Source: Apodemus sylvaticus | Lineage: Eukaryota; Chordata; Mammalia; Rodentia; Muridae | Direction: 5' to 3' | NCBI RefSeq assembly: GCF_947179515.1 | Contig: NC_067474.1 | Location: forward strand, 95,421,324-95,485,323 | Length of the DNA: 64,000 nucleotides | Shown: one piece after another, positions 34,276 to 44,332 of the stretch | Layout of the letters: every line of letters begins with the position of its first letter | How positions within the stretch are numbered: the first letter of the stretch is position 1 | Made by a program: the position numbers and the translations under genes | Notes under the pieces: generated by a model | The model's input: only the letters and a program-made list of their open reading frames with translations | Databases searched by the model: none | Told to the model about the DNA's origin: nothing

Positions 34276-35352
34276 GATTAAAAATCACCACGCCACCCAA
34301 TGTTCTTACTGCTTTGATCAGTGGGGTTTGAGAGACAAAACATGCCCAGTTATTCCTGGGAACTCTTCAGGTGTGCATGGTGTGAGACAAGGGTCACCTC
34401 CCAGCCCACACAGCCTCAGGCTTCCTAGAGCATCAATTATCACTGCTGATCTAGGAACACTATTATTTATTGAAGCAAAGAAGAAATACAAACCCACAAC
34501 AAGTTGCCTTGGACCAGACCTGCAGTTAGATATTCTTTCTCCGTTCTCTGACTCCAGTGGAGAACCTGAGACTCTCTCAGTGGGGGAAGTAGGTGCATCT
34601 ACTTGCTTTCCTTGGCTAATGTAAGCAAGGTGACAGGCGCCTTCTGGAACTGCTGTAGGCATACACAGGATAATGCTGGTTAAAACCCAGGCCCCAAGTC
34701 TAACATTCCAAAATGGTCCATAAATATTCATTTTGCCTCCATGAACGGAGCTCCCAGGCTAGTAAGAAACTAACTTTTTGTCTGCAAGATAACAATTCTG
34801 AAAGAACTTATACAAAATGGTTTTAAGCAACTATCACGCCATGCAAATGTTAGTTACAATGGCGAAATATAGCAGCAGGTAGATGGTGTGTTGAAGCTTA
34901 TCTGAACATAATTACAAAGAAAGAATAAATGAGACACAATGCTGGAAGAAGCCCAGCAAGTAGACATCTTCCTTTTCCTGGGCCCATCATCCCACTGTCG
35001 TGTGGATTTTGTGCCGTTTAAATACATTCCTTGGAAGTGGAAAGCAGAAGCTGTCTTTGTAGTCATTCCTTTATTTTCTTATTCAACTGAGATTAAAACA
35101 ATCTGGGAATAATATATGTGTGATCAATGAAGATAAAGCTACAGGAGAGGCAGACGACCACCCCAGATCCTCTACTGAGGGCCAGCCACTATGCTAATTT
35201 TTTGTGTACTTTTTCAGAGCTGTTTTACACAAATATAAATTGTTTTAATAAAAATAATAGTTATGTAACACCTGACTTTTGCGCTCAGCTTTTACATTTT
35301 ATAAAACACCACACAATTTAACATGTATGCATGTACTATTTTTGTGCACATA

Positions 35353-35357
<5 letters not shown>
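34276..35357. other. Unassigned non-coding DNA, about 1.1 kb
   Basis: No repeat recognised. The minus-strand frame of 137 codons at 34318-34731 has no recognisable domain, start context or splice structure. Confidence 0.45.

Positions 35358-35400
<43 letters not shown>
35358..35400. repeat. (GT)n microsatellite
   Basis: About 21 perfect GT units, directly before an antisense B1. Confidence 0.97.
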
Positions 35401-35401
<1 letters not shown>

Positions 35402-35404
35402 GGG

Positions 35405-35587
35405 CTTTTGTTTGCTTGATTGGTTGGTTGGTTTTGGGCTTTTGAGACACAGATTCCCAGTGCGACAGATCCCTAGCTGTGCTGGAACTCACTCTGTAGA
35501 CCAGCTTGGCCATGAATTCACAGGGATCTGGCTGCCTCTGCCTCCTGAATGCTGGGATTAATGGCGTGAACCACCACTGCCTGGTTT
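35405..35587 (-). mobile_element. B1 SINE, antisense
   Basis: 'ttgagacacagattcccagt', 'ctggaactcactctgtagac', 'tggctgcctctgcctcctga', 'atgctgggattaatggcgtg' and 'aaccaccactgcctggt'. Nearly complete, with a T-rich antisense tail at the left. Confidence 0.92.
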
Positions 35588-35589
35588 GT

Positions 35590-35732
35590 GTTTTTTGAGA
35601 TGGGTCTCACAGTCTATAACCTAGACTAGCCTGAAACTAGTTACATAGCCAGTTATCCTTGAGTTCATAGAAATCCTCCTGCCCAGCCTCTCCAGTGCCA
35701 GGATTCCATGTGAGCCACCAGGCCAGCTCCAC
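35590..35732 (-). mobile_element. Older B1-like SINE, antisense
   Basis: 'ttttgagatgggtctcacag', 'cctagactagcctgaaacta', 'tcctcctgcccagcctctcc' and 'tgtgagccaccaggcc'. More diverged than its left neighbour, so probably an earlier insertion. Confidence 0.78.
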
Positions 35733-35814
35733 TTTCCTGTATTACCAAGCACTCTACCTTAGTGGATGCCACCTTGGTCTCTGCTTCCTAAGCAGCAGCA
35801 CATTGCACACAATC

Positions 35815-36110
35815 ACCTTTTCACCCTCACTAATGAACACTCAGGCCATTTTTAGTTTATGTGCATTTGCTGCAATTATTGCTACAATACTACAGAGGAC
35901 ACAAAAATGAGTCCTCATACATTTGTTTCTATACATATCTGAGAGTTGGTCTATAGTATCAATTCCTCAAAGTGAAATAGGGACCATTCATAACTTAGAA
36001 ACCAACAAAATTTTCCCCAATAAACTTAGCTACTTCAGAACTCTTCAAGCAACAATGACTATTAACCAACATTTTCAATGATTGGCACATTATCAAAATG
36101 TAAGAGCCTG
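35815..36110 (-). mobile_element. Ancient L1 (L1M-like) fragment, antisense
   Basis: 'ccatttttagtttatgtgca', 'ttgctgcaattattgctaca', 'atttgtttctatacatatct' and 'atcaattcctcaaagtgaaa' follow the order of the antisense ORF2 end of old mammalian L1. Strongly diverged. Confidence 0.6.
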
Positions 36111-36261
36111 GTGATTGAAGCATTTACACTTCATATGACTCCAAGAAAGTGTTGATGGGTGGAAAGGGGAAGAAAGTCTCTTATCTGGCTTGGGATGATT
36201 TTGTGTTTGGACACATGAACATACAAAATCAAGTCAAGGCAGATTTCTAATTTAAATGTAT

Positions 36262-36662
36262 GTACTGGCTAGTGGTATTTGTTAACTTGATTCAAGCTAG
36301 ACTTATCTGGGAAGAGGGAACCTCAATTGAGAAAATGCCTCCATCAAATTGAACTGAGGCAAGTGTGTAGGGCTTCTTATTGCTTAATGATTGATGTGAG
36401 AGGGGTAGACCACTGTGGATGGTGTTACTCCTAGGTAGGCAGTCCTGGGTGCTATAAGAAAGCAAGCTGAGCAAGCCACAGGGAGCAAGTCAGAAAGCAG
36501 CATTCCTTTATGTCCTCTGGTTCAGTTTCTGCCTCCAGGTTCCTGCCTTGAGTTCCTGCCATGACTTTTCTTCATGACAGACTGTAGGCTGAAATACCCA
36601 TCCCTCAAAGTTGCTTTGGGACATGGTCTTTATCACAGCAATAGAAATCAATCTAAGACAAG
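36262..36662 (+). mobile_element. MaLR LTR (MT-type), sense, nearly complete
   Basis: 'ttgttaacttgattcaagct', 'gaacctcaattgagaaaatg', 'cctaggtaggcagtcctggg', 'agaaagcaagctgagcaagc', 'cctctggttcagtttctgcc', 'gactgtaggctgaaata' and 'cacagcaatagaaatcaatc' with 'taagaca' at the end. This is a solo LTR, closely related in structure to 32240-32635. Confidence 0.85.
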
Positions 36663-37984
36663 GCATATAAGGAATGATAAAAGATAGATAACCTTGATTA
36701 CATTAAAATCTTATAGCACCTGGTCATTGAAAAGTAGTATGCTGAACTTAAAGGGTGCTGAGCCTGCAGGAAGACTGTGTTATACAGAACTGTCTGATTT
36801 AGCATCTGCATCTATGCTAGTTATGTATGCAAAGCAATAGGGAAAAACAGTAGAAAAGAAAAGAAAAACACAAGCGTTTTATAGTAAGGCAGCAGGAATG
36901 TAGAAGGTGCATGTAAAAGTGCCCTTTAGTGTGTAAAAACTCAAATTAAGGCCTCAATGAAATATTATCTCATTATCTACCAATAGCTTGTGCAGATAGG
37001 GGTTGGGCTCTTATACAAAACTTCGAAGAACTATTTGAAAATACTAGCAACTACACTCTGTGACAGGGGGTGTATACTTTGTATTTCTAGTTTTGGAACC
37101 TGTAGAAAACCTGTGCAAACCATGTCCATGGCAAAACCTGGGAGATAAGTCACACGTCCAATAGATTAGACAATGGACAATTATTTATCTTTGCACAATG
37201 GATTACTGTATAGAAAACAAAGCAATTCAAATCATAAGCGTAAAATTTCATTCTACTTGAATGGCAGTTGATCCCACTCACTAACAGTATAATTTTCAAT
37301 AAGTGACTTTTCTGTATCTCATCTCCTCAGTTCTAGTTTCCCAGTTCTATGGTGAAGACTATGGACAATTGCTCCGAACACCGAATCTGCCACACAGAAA
37401 GTGTATCACATTAGCTACTGTTATTGAAAAGGTAAGACAAAAATTCCCATCCATCTAAATAAAAAAGGCAGTGGGCTTTGAGTTGGATGCTCAGGTGTGA
37501 GGGAAAGTAAAATGGAGAAGCAGTAGGATGGAGATGGTAGGAGGAACCTCAAGCAGGAAGATCCAGATGTCAGATGACCAAAAGTATGCAAGAGTGTATG
37601 TACAGGGACAACAGGACAACTGTGGTTCAGACTGAGTGGGAAAGAGAGCAGATGAGACAGGGCAGGCATAGAAAACAGCCTTCCCACCAGACCTGAGAGC
37701 ACTGGGTCTGCTCAACACAGCACCTTCCTCCTGCAGGCAGAAGGGGACGGTCCTGCTGGTAGCACCACCAGTAAGTTACTCCTTGCCTAGCATTGCTCTT
37801 GATCCCTTTTCGTTGGCTTATTTTATTTTCTGTCTTCGTGATACCAGCCAGAAGCCTAATTATTAACAGAAGCTCCTTTACCCTTTTCTCTTCTTTTGTT
37901 TTCTTTTCTTTTCAATCTCAGGACAAATGAGATCTGGCTTCAATCTTACATTTGCCACACACAATCAGTGTCCATGTTTTAATG
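36663..37984. other. Unassigned non-coding DNA, about 1.3 kb
   Basis: No gene or clear repeat recognised. A CT-rich stretch lies at about 37880-37915. Confidence 0.45.
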
Positions 37985-38325
37985 TGTGATGGTTAATTCT
38001 GATCATCAGTTTGATTGACTGGAGAGATAATAGATTAACCAGAGCATGCTCTGTTCCAGAAAGGGTTAACAAAGGGGTAAAGACCCGCCCCGAGTGTGGA
38101 AGCACCATAGTCAGGGCCCATATGGAATAAGATGGGAGGAAGGGAGGCAGCTAGTGCAGTCATTCTCTCTCTCTGTTGCAGGCTGTCACCATGTGAGTCT
38201 CTCTGTTGTCACACTGTTCCTACAACAGGCTGAAACCATAAAACCCAGAGCCAAGGTAAACCCTTTCCTCACATTTTTTTATAAACTGTTTTGTTATAGC
38301 AACACATCTGACTAATATTCAGTGT
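37985..38325 (+). mobile_element. MaLR LTR of a second subfamily, sense
   Basis: 'gtgatggttaattctgatca', 'tcagtttgattgactggaga', 'agggttaacaaaggggtaaa', 'gacccgccccgagtgtgga', 'gagccaaggtaaaccctttc' and 'tgttatagcaacacatctga' with 'ctaata' at the end. The layout differs from the copies at 32.2 and 36.3 kb. Confidence 0.75.
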
Positions 38326-38717
38326 ATAGATGTCTTGTAAGTCATCGTTGCGTGTGCAACATTCTTTTCCAGGAAGCTTTGTTAGTTCACACAAATGGAA
38401 ATGGGGTCATGGCATGGAAGGGAGTTAAGTTTGCTTTGATGAACTTTGACCTGGTCAGTGTTGAGCCTAAACCTTACCCTTCTATTCCAGCTGTTAGCTG
38501 GGGAAATGATGATATGCCACAGGGTTTTTGTAGACCAGATGGCATTTCCTAACTATGATTGTCACTCAGGGAAGGAGATGAAGTTGGTGTTCCATTCTCC
38601 CTGTGTGAAGGCCATGTGTGCCCCCCTCCTTTTTATCCCACACAGGTCCGAGCTCAGGCCCTGGAACCAGGGAGACACTCAGACCTCTTTTATTAACATG
38701 TGGCCAGGTTCCTATTT
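38326..38717. other. Unassigned non-coding DNA
   Basis: No gene or named repeat recognised. Confidence 0.4.
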
Positions 38718-38959
38718 TTAGTTTTTTTGTTTGTTTGTTTGTTTGTTTTTGTAGATCCTCCTCCTCCTCTTTGTCCTCTTCCTTCTTCTTTTAAGATTTA
38801 TTTATTTTATGTACTCGAGTGTTCTATCTGCATGCCAGAAGAGGGCATCAAATCCATTACAGATGGTTGTGAGCCACCATGTGGTTGCTGGGAATTGAAC
38901 TTAGGACCTCTAAAAGAGCAGTCAGTGCTCTTAACCATTGAGCCATCTCTCCAGTCCCT
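38718..38959 (-). mobile_element. B2 SINE, antisense, with (TTTG)n/(CTC)n tail
   Basis: 'agatttatttattttatgta', 'tgccagaagagggcatcaaa', 'acagatggttgtgagccacc', 'tgtggttgctgggaattgaa' and the reversed head 'gagccatctctccagtcc'. The T-rich left end carries (TTTG)n and CTC repeats. Confidence 0.95.
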
Positions 38960-40034
38960 TTTAGTCATTTGTGAAAAAGGAAAAGCATAAAACCTATGAT
39001 TTCAGAAGATATTGTGTTGATTTTGATTTAAATAGTCACCCGGTGTTATGCTAATGGCAAGAGGCAATACACTCTGGGTTTAGTTTTAGAATTACCAGAA
39101 ATGAGCACGTTAGGGGAAGAAGCGTTTTTGTTCACTAGCTCGGAACTCACAGATTTCTCAGAAAGGAAAAGGGATTCTTCTCAGTCTCCATCTTTGTTGA
39201 AAACGAAGAGCCATGAACATAATCTTACTGCTGGCGCCATTTGTCTCAAGGCTTCATTACATTATGAAATAAAGACCCTGGGGTGAGGACTGGGTTGCCA
39301 CACTCCTTGGGTCCCTTCAGCTTGGTGTTCCTGCTCGGAACAGGTCCTGGGGTGAATGAACTCCGTACAGAAACCATGGCTGGAGGGACCCTTCTCAGGA
39401 CTGCATGGATTACACGTGTTTGACACAAATTCTGCAATATGAAAGGCTTCAAAAACCTCCACACAGAGGTTTTTCTTTCCCCTTCCTTCTTTTTTTCCCC
39501 CTGCAAGTAAATGTTTCACAGTGTAGGAAAGGTCCTTCAAGGCACCAGGGATTATTATTTATTTCCCATTAATTAAAGTGGCAGAATCAGAGAGGACTGG
39601 CTTTTCCTTTGAAGTAGATCATTTCTTTTAAGTCAGATCAGATCTCACATCAATTAAAGGCAGCATTCCTGGGCGCACCTGAGGAATACATATTTTCTTT
39701 AAAATTGTTTTGCCTGATGCCTGAGCAGTGTCCTGGGGGAGGAGTCTCCCTGTTTACCTCTCTCATTTTAAGAGCTCCTGATGCTGGAGTATATTTGACA
39801 TTTTTGGTCCTCTGCTTTAAGGAGGAAAGCGGTATGTTCCTAGGTTTAAATTCAGCAGAAAGCAAAACAGCAAAAGTTCTTCTTTTGTGTAAGGTGCAAT
39901 TACATGCAAATACCGAATTCAGTTAGTGAGACTCTGCATTCTGAAAGTCCGAATGAGGAAACTTGGAATTTCGTAAATGTTCTTTGGGCTTTGTGTCAGA
40001 TTCGATATTTTTATTTTGGCTCTGGTGTTAGTTC
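38960..40034. promoter_or_regulatory. Repeat-poor block, candidate conserved non-coding DNA
   Basis: From about 39230 to 39990 the DNA is repeat-free and carries dense AT-rich motif clusters: 'ttattatttatttcccatta' at 39551-39570 with 'attaattaaagt', 'cacatcaattaaaggcagc' at about 39646, and 'attacatgcaaataccgaa' at 39899-39917, which contains an octamer (ATGCAAAT). The style resembles developmental enhancers. Function is inferred and unproven. Confidence 0.38.
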
Positions 40035-40475
40035 CTTTCCTCACTGCTGTGTTAAAATTCACAACCTAAAGGAAGAATGGTTTCTTTCAGCTCAGAGAGC
40101 AGTGGGAGCAATTCATCCTCGCAGAGAGAGCAGCCAAAGTAGGTCTTTGCCTTGGTAGTGGAGATTATAGTCGTAGTCGGCGGGACCTCTCAGTGGTGGG
40201 GGCTTGGAATTGTGGGAACCTGAAGCAAGGGGAACTTGGAGTGGTGGGACCTTCAAGTAGTGAGAACTTGATGTGGTGGGAGCTTGGAGCAAGGGAACTT
40301 GCAGATCCTTGAAGTGGGGGAGCTTGCAGTGGTGGAGCTTCGAGCAGAGGGAACTGGGGGTGGGGGTGGGGCACTTGAAGCGGTAGGAGCTTGGAATTAT
40401 GGGAATTTGGAGTGTAGCTTCTACTTGGCACCAACAAGGAAGCAAAGACAGAGTAGAAATGGGGTTAGTTGTAAC
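40035..40475 (-). mobile_element. MaLR LTR, antisense, with internal minisatellite
   Basis: Left part reads 'cactgctgtgttaaaattca', 'caacctaaaggaagaatggt' and 'ttctttcagctcagagagca', like the antisense 3' end of a MaLR LTR. From about 40170 to 40420 a degenerate repeat follows, based on 'gtggtgggagcttgga' and 'caaggggaacttgga' units of roughly 15-30 bp. Related LTRs carry one motif of this type at the equivalent place. The minus-strand frames across it, rich in Pro, Leu and Ser, reflect the repeat. Confidence 0.6.
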
Positions 40476-41104
40476 CCTCAAGTCCCAAAGCAGTGACCTG
40501 TAGCTATCATGGAGAACATAGAGTCTTTTGATCATGTTACCAGCTAGAAATCAACTTTTACTATGAGTCTGCAGGGAACGTTCACATTGCAACTGTAACA
40601 GCTCATCGGTATATGCCAAAGTCATAAGCATCCTTCTATTTCTTCTGGAATTGTGGACCACTAAAGGCTCTTGTAGTGCCTGGATTGTGGAGCTCTTCTC
40701 AGCCTGAACTCTTTTCTTTCGTGCAGGATCATTCCTCACATTTGAGGTGTTTCTGAGTGTGAGAAAGCCGGGAGAGCAGATTCCCTAGAATGGGTTCCGC
40801 AGTGGAGATGCCGGAGAACTCTTCTCATACCCGGCTTCCTTCTTAAAGCCATCCAGCTGGGTCTCCCCTACCACACCCCCCACCCCATGTAAATGCATAT
40901 TATAGAAGTGATTTCATTGCTCCTCTTAATGCTGTGTCTCAGAGGCCCCCAGCTGCTCCATTTCAACGGCCCGATCTCCATCCAATCCATGTGAACCGAT
41001 CTGGCCTTCCTCATCTTTCCCTACCCATTAACCTAATGGAATCCTCTCCAGTCACAATACTGTGGCATGTCACTTTCTTCTTTTAAAATGTGGTTGTGAG
41101 GTTG
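40476..41104. other. Unassigned non-coding DNA
   Basis: No gene or named repeat recognised. C-rich run at about 40870-40890. Confidence 0.4.
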
Positions 41105-41288
41105 TCCCCTCACAACCTGTGGGCAAAGTGCTTTATGAACAAGCCTCGCATTGGATCTCCGGAATCCACATAAAGGCCAGACACTGTTGTGTCTCAAGTG
41201 TTTGTAATCCCAGCATGTTCTTACCAGAAAATGTGAGGCAGAGACAGGAGACTAGCCAGAAGCCCCCAAGCCAGCTATCCTGATATAC

Positions 41289-41329
<41 letters not shown>
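41105..41329 (+). mobile_element. Composite B4-like SINE, sense, with (AC)n tail
   Basis: 'gtgggcaaagtgctttatga', 'acaagcctcgcattggatct', 'ccacataaaggccagacact', 'tttgtaatcccagcatgttc' and 'gaggcagagacaggagacta', then (AC)n at about 41290-41329. The tRNA-like part precedes the B1-like part, as in sense-strand composite elements. Confidence 0.7.
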
Positions 41330-41331
<2 letters not shown>

Positions 41332-41382
41332 TTGTTCTCACATTCTTGAAAAATTATTCTCCTTATCACAAATACATTTTTT

Positions 41383-41695
41383 GGGCTGGAGAGATGGCTC
41401 AGTGGTTCAGAGTTGAGGCTGCTCTTCTAAAGGACCTGGCTTCAATTCCCAACACCTGCAATGGCCGTTCACAACTGTCAGTAACTTCAATTCCAGGGAA
41501 CACAACACCTTCACAGAGATAGTCCCACATGCTAGGTAGTGGTAGTGCATGCCTTCAATCCCAGAACTCTGGGGACAAAGCTATAGAGGCCATCCTGATC
41601 TAGAGAATGCATTCCAGAATGGCCAGGGCTACACAGAGAAACTCTGTCTTGAAAAAAGAAACCAACCAACCAACAAAACAACAAAACCAAATGTA
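41383..41695 (+). mobile_element. B3 SINE followed by B1, sense
   Basis: B3 part: 'gggctggagagatggctcag', 'cctggcttcaattcccaaca', 'acttcaattccagggaacac'. At about 41536 it passes into B1: 'gtagtggtagtgcatgcctt', 'caatcccagaactctgggga', 'ctacacagagaaactctgtc' and an A-rich tail with CCAA units. The pair is either a composite element or a B1 inserted at the B3 tail. Confidence 0.85.
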
Positions 41696-42439
41696 TTCTT
41701 CATTCATCTTTAATGAAAAAAAATCATTTTAAAACTTCAGGTTGATCCACAGTGCTGTCTGTGGCAGAGCCAAACATGATCACTCCCCGGCCTCTATTTA
41801 CAACAGTTCTGCTGCCACCCATCTGCTTGTGAAATGAAAGGAAAAGGTCCTCTTGCCTCAGAGTGTGCTCATAGCTGGCATCTCTCAGAGCATGGGGCCT
41901 CACACTCAGTTCTGAGAGATTCCAGGGAAAGCAGAGTAAGGCCAAGCTCACACCCGAGCTATCTCAGAGGCCCAGGAACTGCACATTCTCTCACAGTGTT
42001 TCAACAAACACCAAAGCAGCAAGAACTTGAAGAAAAGAAGAATGAGTCTTGGAGACAGTCAGAGAGCAGAGCTAGAGGTCCGTTTCTACTGTGGCACCGC
42101 ATGGCCTCAGCCAATGCCTCTTCTCCTGTACTAGAGGCCCCTGTCTCTTAAACCCACCCATCACAAGGCTGGGGGCCAAGATGAATTTGTGCGTTCACTC
42201 TGCTTTCCAGGTGCAGTGTAATTAAAAATAAGACCGGGTTGAACCAAGATGGCCCTAATTATCTTTATTAAAAACACAGGAGGCGGCAGAGGCCCGTACA
42301 AAAGAAAAGTCTGTTCTTAGACCACAACCATGTTTAAAGAAAAACCCAGAGCTTGGGAAACCCTATGACTGGTCTCCTTTCCTGAATCTGATGTTCTCAC
42401 AGGTAGAAAACCTTAACCCCTTCCTGCTCGATCCAGAAA
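41696..42439. other. Unassigned non-coding DNA
   Basis: No gene or named repeat recognised. The plus-strand frame 41834-42151 has no domain. Confidence 0.4.
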
Positions 42440-42688
42440 CTGTTCTGGTGTGGTAGGAAAGCTCTAGAATCACCATTTGAATTTGCATACTCTCCTTGCC
42501 AGCTGGGAGATGCTGGGCAAAGATGCTCCCGTTCTCCAAGTCTCCATCTTTTCACCCGTATAATGGGACCACGTCACGGCTGCTGTATAGGTTTGCTGTC
42601 AATTAAGTGAGACCATGCAGCTGCTGTTGCTGTGGGTTTGGAAGGCTGTGAGCGCTTAATGAACACAGACTATTGTCACTATTATTTG
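42440..42688 (+). mobile_element. MIR SINE, sense
   Basis: 'ctccttgccagctgggagat', 'gctgggcaaagatgctcccg', 'caagtctccatcttttcacc', 'cgtataatgggaccacgtca' and 'gagcgcttaatgaacacaga' with 'ctattgtcactattattt' retain the MIR core and tail order. Confidence 0.8.
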
Positions 42689-43084
42689 ATGAGGGCGTTT
42701 GCTGCTGGCATTAGCAGAAACAGTCTATGTGCATGGCATTGTCATGACCTCAGAGCTCTCATGTCTTGGCCTTCATCATCCATCCCCCTGGCATCTCATA
42801 GTCCACCCAAGCTAATTACATATTCTCAAACGCATGAGGTATGGGGCATGATTCCCACAGCAATGACTTCCCAGCAAAGAGCGAGTCTAATATAGACACT
42901 GAATATCTCTTTTTACACCACAATATATACTGTTTAGTTATGGTATACAACAATGAGCCTTATGTATGTCCTTTTATACAAACTGAGCTGCTCCCTACAG
43001 CAATGAAGCTCAGTCTCAGTATATGATAGATTTTCCAGAACAAACTATATATGATATCCTAAACACTGAGGGAAGCGGTATTAG
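42689..43084. other. Unassigned non-coding DNA
   Basis: No gene or named repeat recognised. Confidence 0.4.
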
Positions 43085-43418
43085 GTCTTTTTCTATTACT
43101 GTACTAAAGAAAACCATGACCAAGGTAACATATGGAGGGAAGGGCTTAGCCGGGCTTATTGCTTCAGAGGATAAAAGTTCGTCACAGAAGAGACGCTTGG
43201 CCGGAGGCTGTCATGGTGACTGAGCAGCAAGCAGAGAGAGCTCACCAGGAATGGTGCCTGGCTTAGAAACCTCAAAGCCTGCGCCCAGTGGCATACTTCC
43301 TCCAGTAAGGCCACGCCTCCTACCCCACCCCCACCCCACCCCCTTAAACAGCACCATTAACTAAGGGCCAAGCACTCAAACACCTATGAGGACATTCTTA
43401 TTCAAACCATCACAGGAA
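43085..43418 (-). mobile_element. MaLR-like LTR, antisense
   Basis: 'ttctattactgtactaaaga', 'aaaccatgaccaaggtaaca', 'gaagggcttagccgggctta', 'gaggctgtcatggtgactga', 'cagtaaggccacgcctccta' and 'gggccaagcactcaaacacc' follow the same order as 30120-30440. A C-rich simple run lies at 43322-43347. Confidence 0.7.
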
Positions 43419-44256
43419 CCATTTAAACCCCATCCATGGGTTACAAGGGACCCAGTCATGAAAATCTACAAGATTCACAGTAACTCCTGGAACCTGTGGA
43501 AGCTGCATCGCCTACATCACATTCCACGAGTCCAGGCTTTTGCTTCTTATCTTGTTAGAAGGAAGCAGTGCTGTGAAGTGCTACTCTGATCAGGGTAATT
43601 CTGTACTGATAGTATCATGGAACTTGATTTTATGGGAGCTATATATGAGCTGGCCAGAGAAGGACTTAACATAAGCAAATTCCCTTCTAGGTAATTCCTG
43701 AAAGATCAAGTTATTTAGACCAAAGCAGTCCTGGTATCTTTGTTTTGGTGACAATTTTCAGTGTCTAGGATGTCATGTCTTGGAATCTGTAACTGAGCTT
43801 TTCTAAAAAAGGAGTAAAGAAACAGAGAAAGAACAGAGACCAGCCCCAGTGTGTCTCCTAACCGATGCGGCAACGCCACAGGACTCATGAGAACCCTAAC
43901 CAGGGAATCCTAAGGGGAGCTTGTGTTCATCCTTTGGTGTCTTCCATAGATAACCATCCTACTTCTACTTGGTGGACCCTGGCGAGCTGTTGGTAACCTC
44001 AGTCTTCTCACCATCAAGGAGGGCATTTTATCTGGGCTGAACTGAGAAAATGTCCTCTATAAGCTATTCCAATTAGAAGAGAAAAAAAGATCTCCTTCCT
44101 TTGATCGGCTGAATAAAGGCTAAGGCTTGGATGTCGGGGTTACTTTCCTGCCATTTGCTGACACCACGGGATAGTCACACAGAGAGACAAAGGAATAGAA
44201 CTAAGAGATGGAAAAAGTGCCGGAATTTTAAAAGATTCATGGTAACTCCTGGATGG
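43419..44256. other. Unassigned non-coding DNA
   Basis: No gene or named repeat recognised. The phrase 'agattcacagtaactcctgg' at about 43470 recurs in similar form at about 44233 ('agattcatggtaactcctgg'), about 760 bp apart. Confidence 0.4.
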
Positions 44257-44332
44257 ATTTTGGTTTTGGTTTTTGGTTTTTGTTGGTGGTGGTGTTTTGT
44301 TTTTCATTTTTGTTTTTGTTTTTGTTTTTCCT
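44257..44332. repeat. GT/T-rich low-complexity tract
   Basis: 'ggttttggtttttggttttt' type repeats with a GGTGGT run and (TTTTTG)n at the right. Confidence 0.9.

Noticed and set aside
34318..34731. 137-codon minus-strand frame
   Set aside because: No domain, no conserved features visible, overlapping frame on the other strand.
40113..40535. 140-codon minus-strand frame with Pro/Leu-rich repeats
   Set aside because: Follows the degenerate minisatellite within an LTR. No domain or start context.
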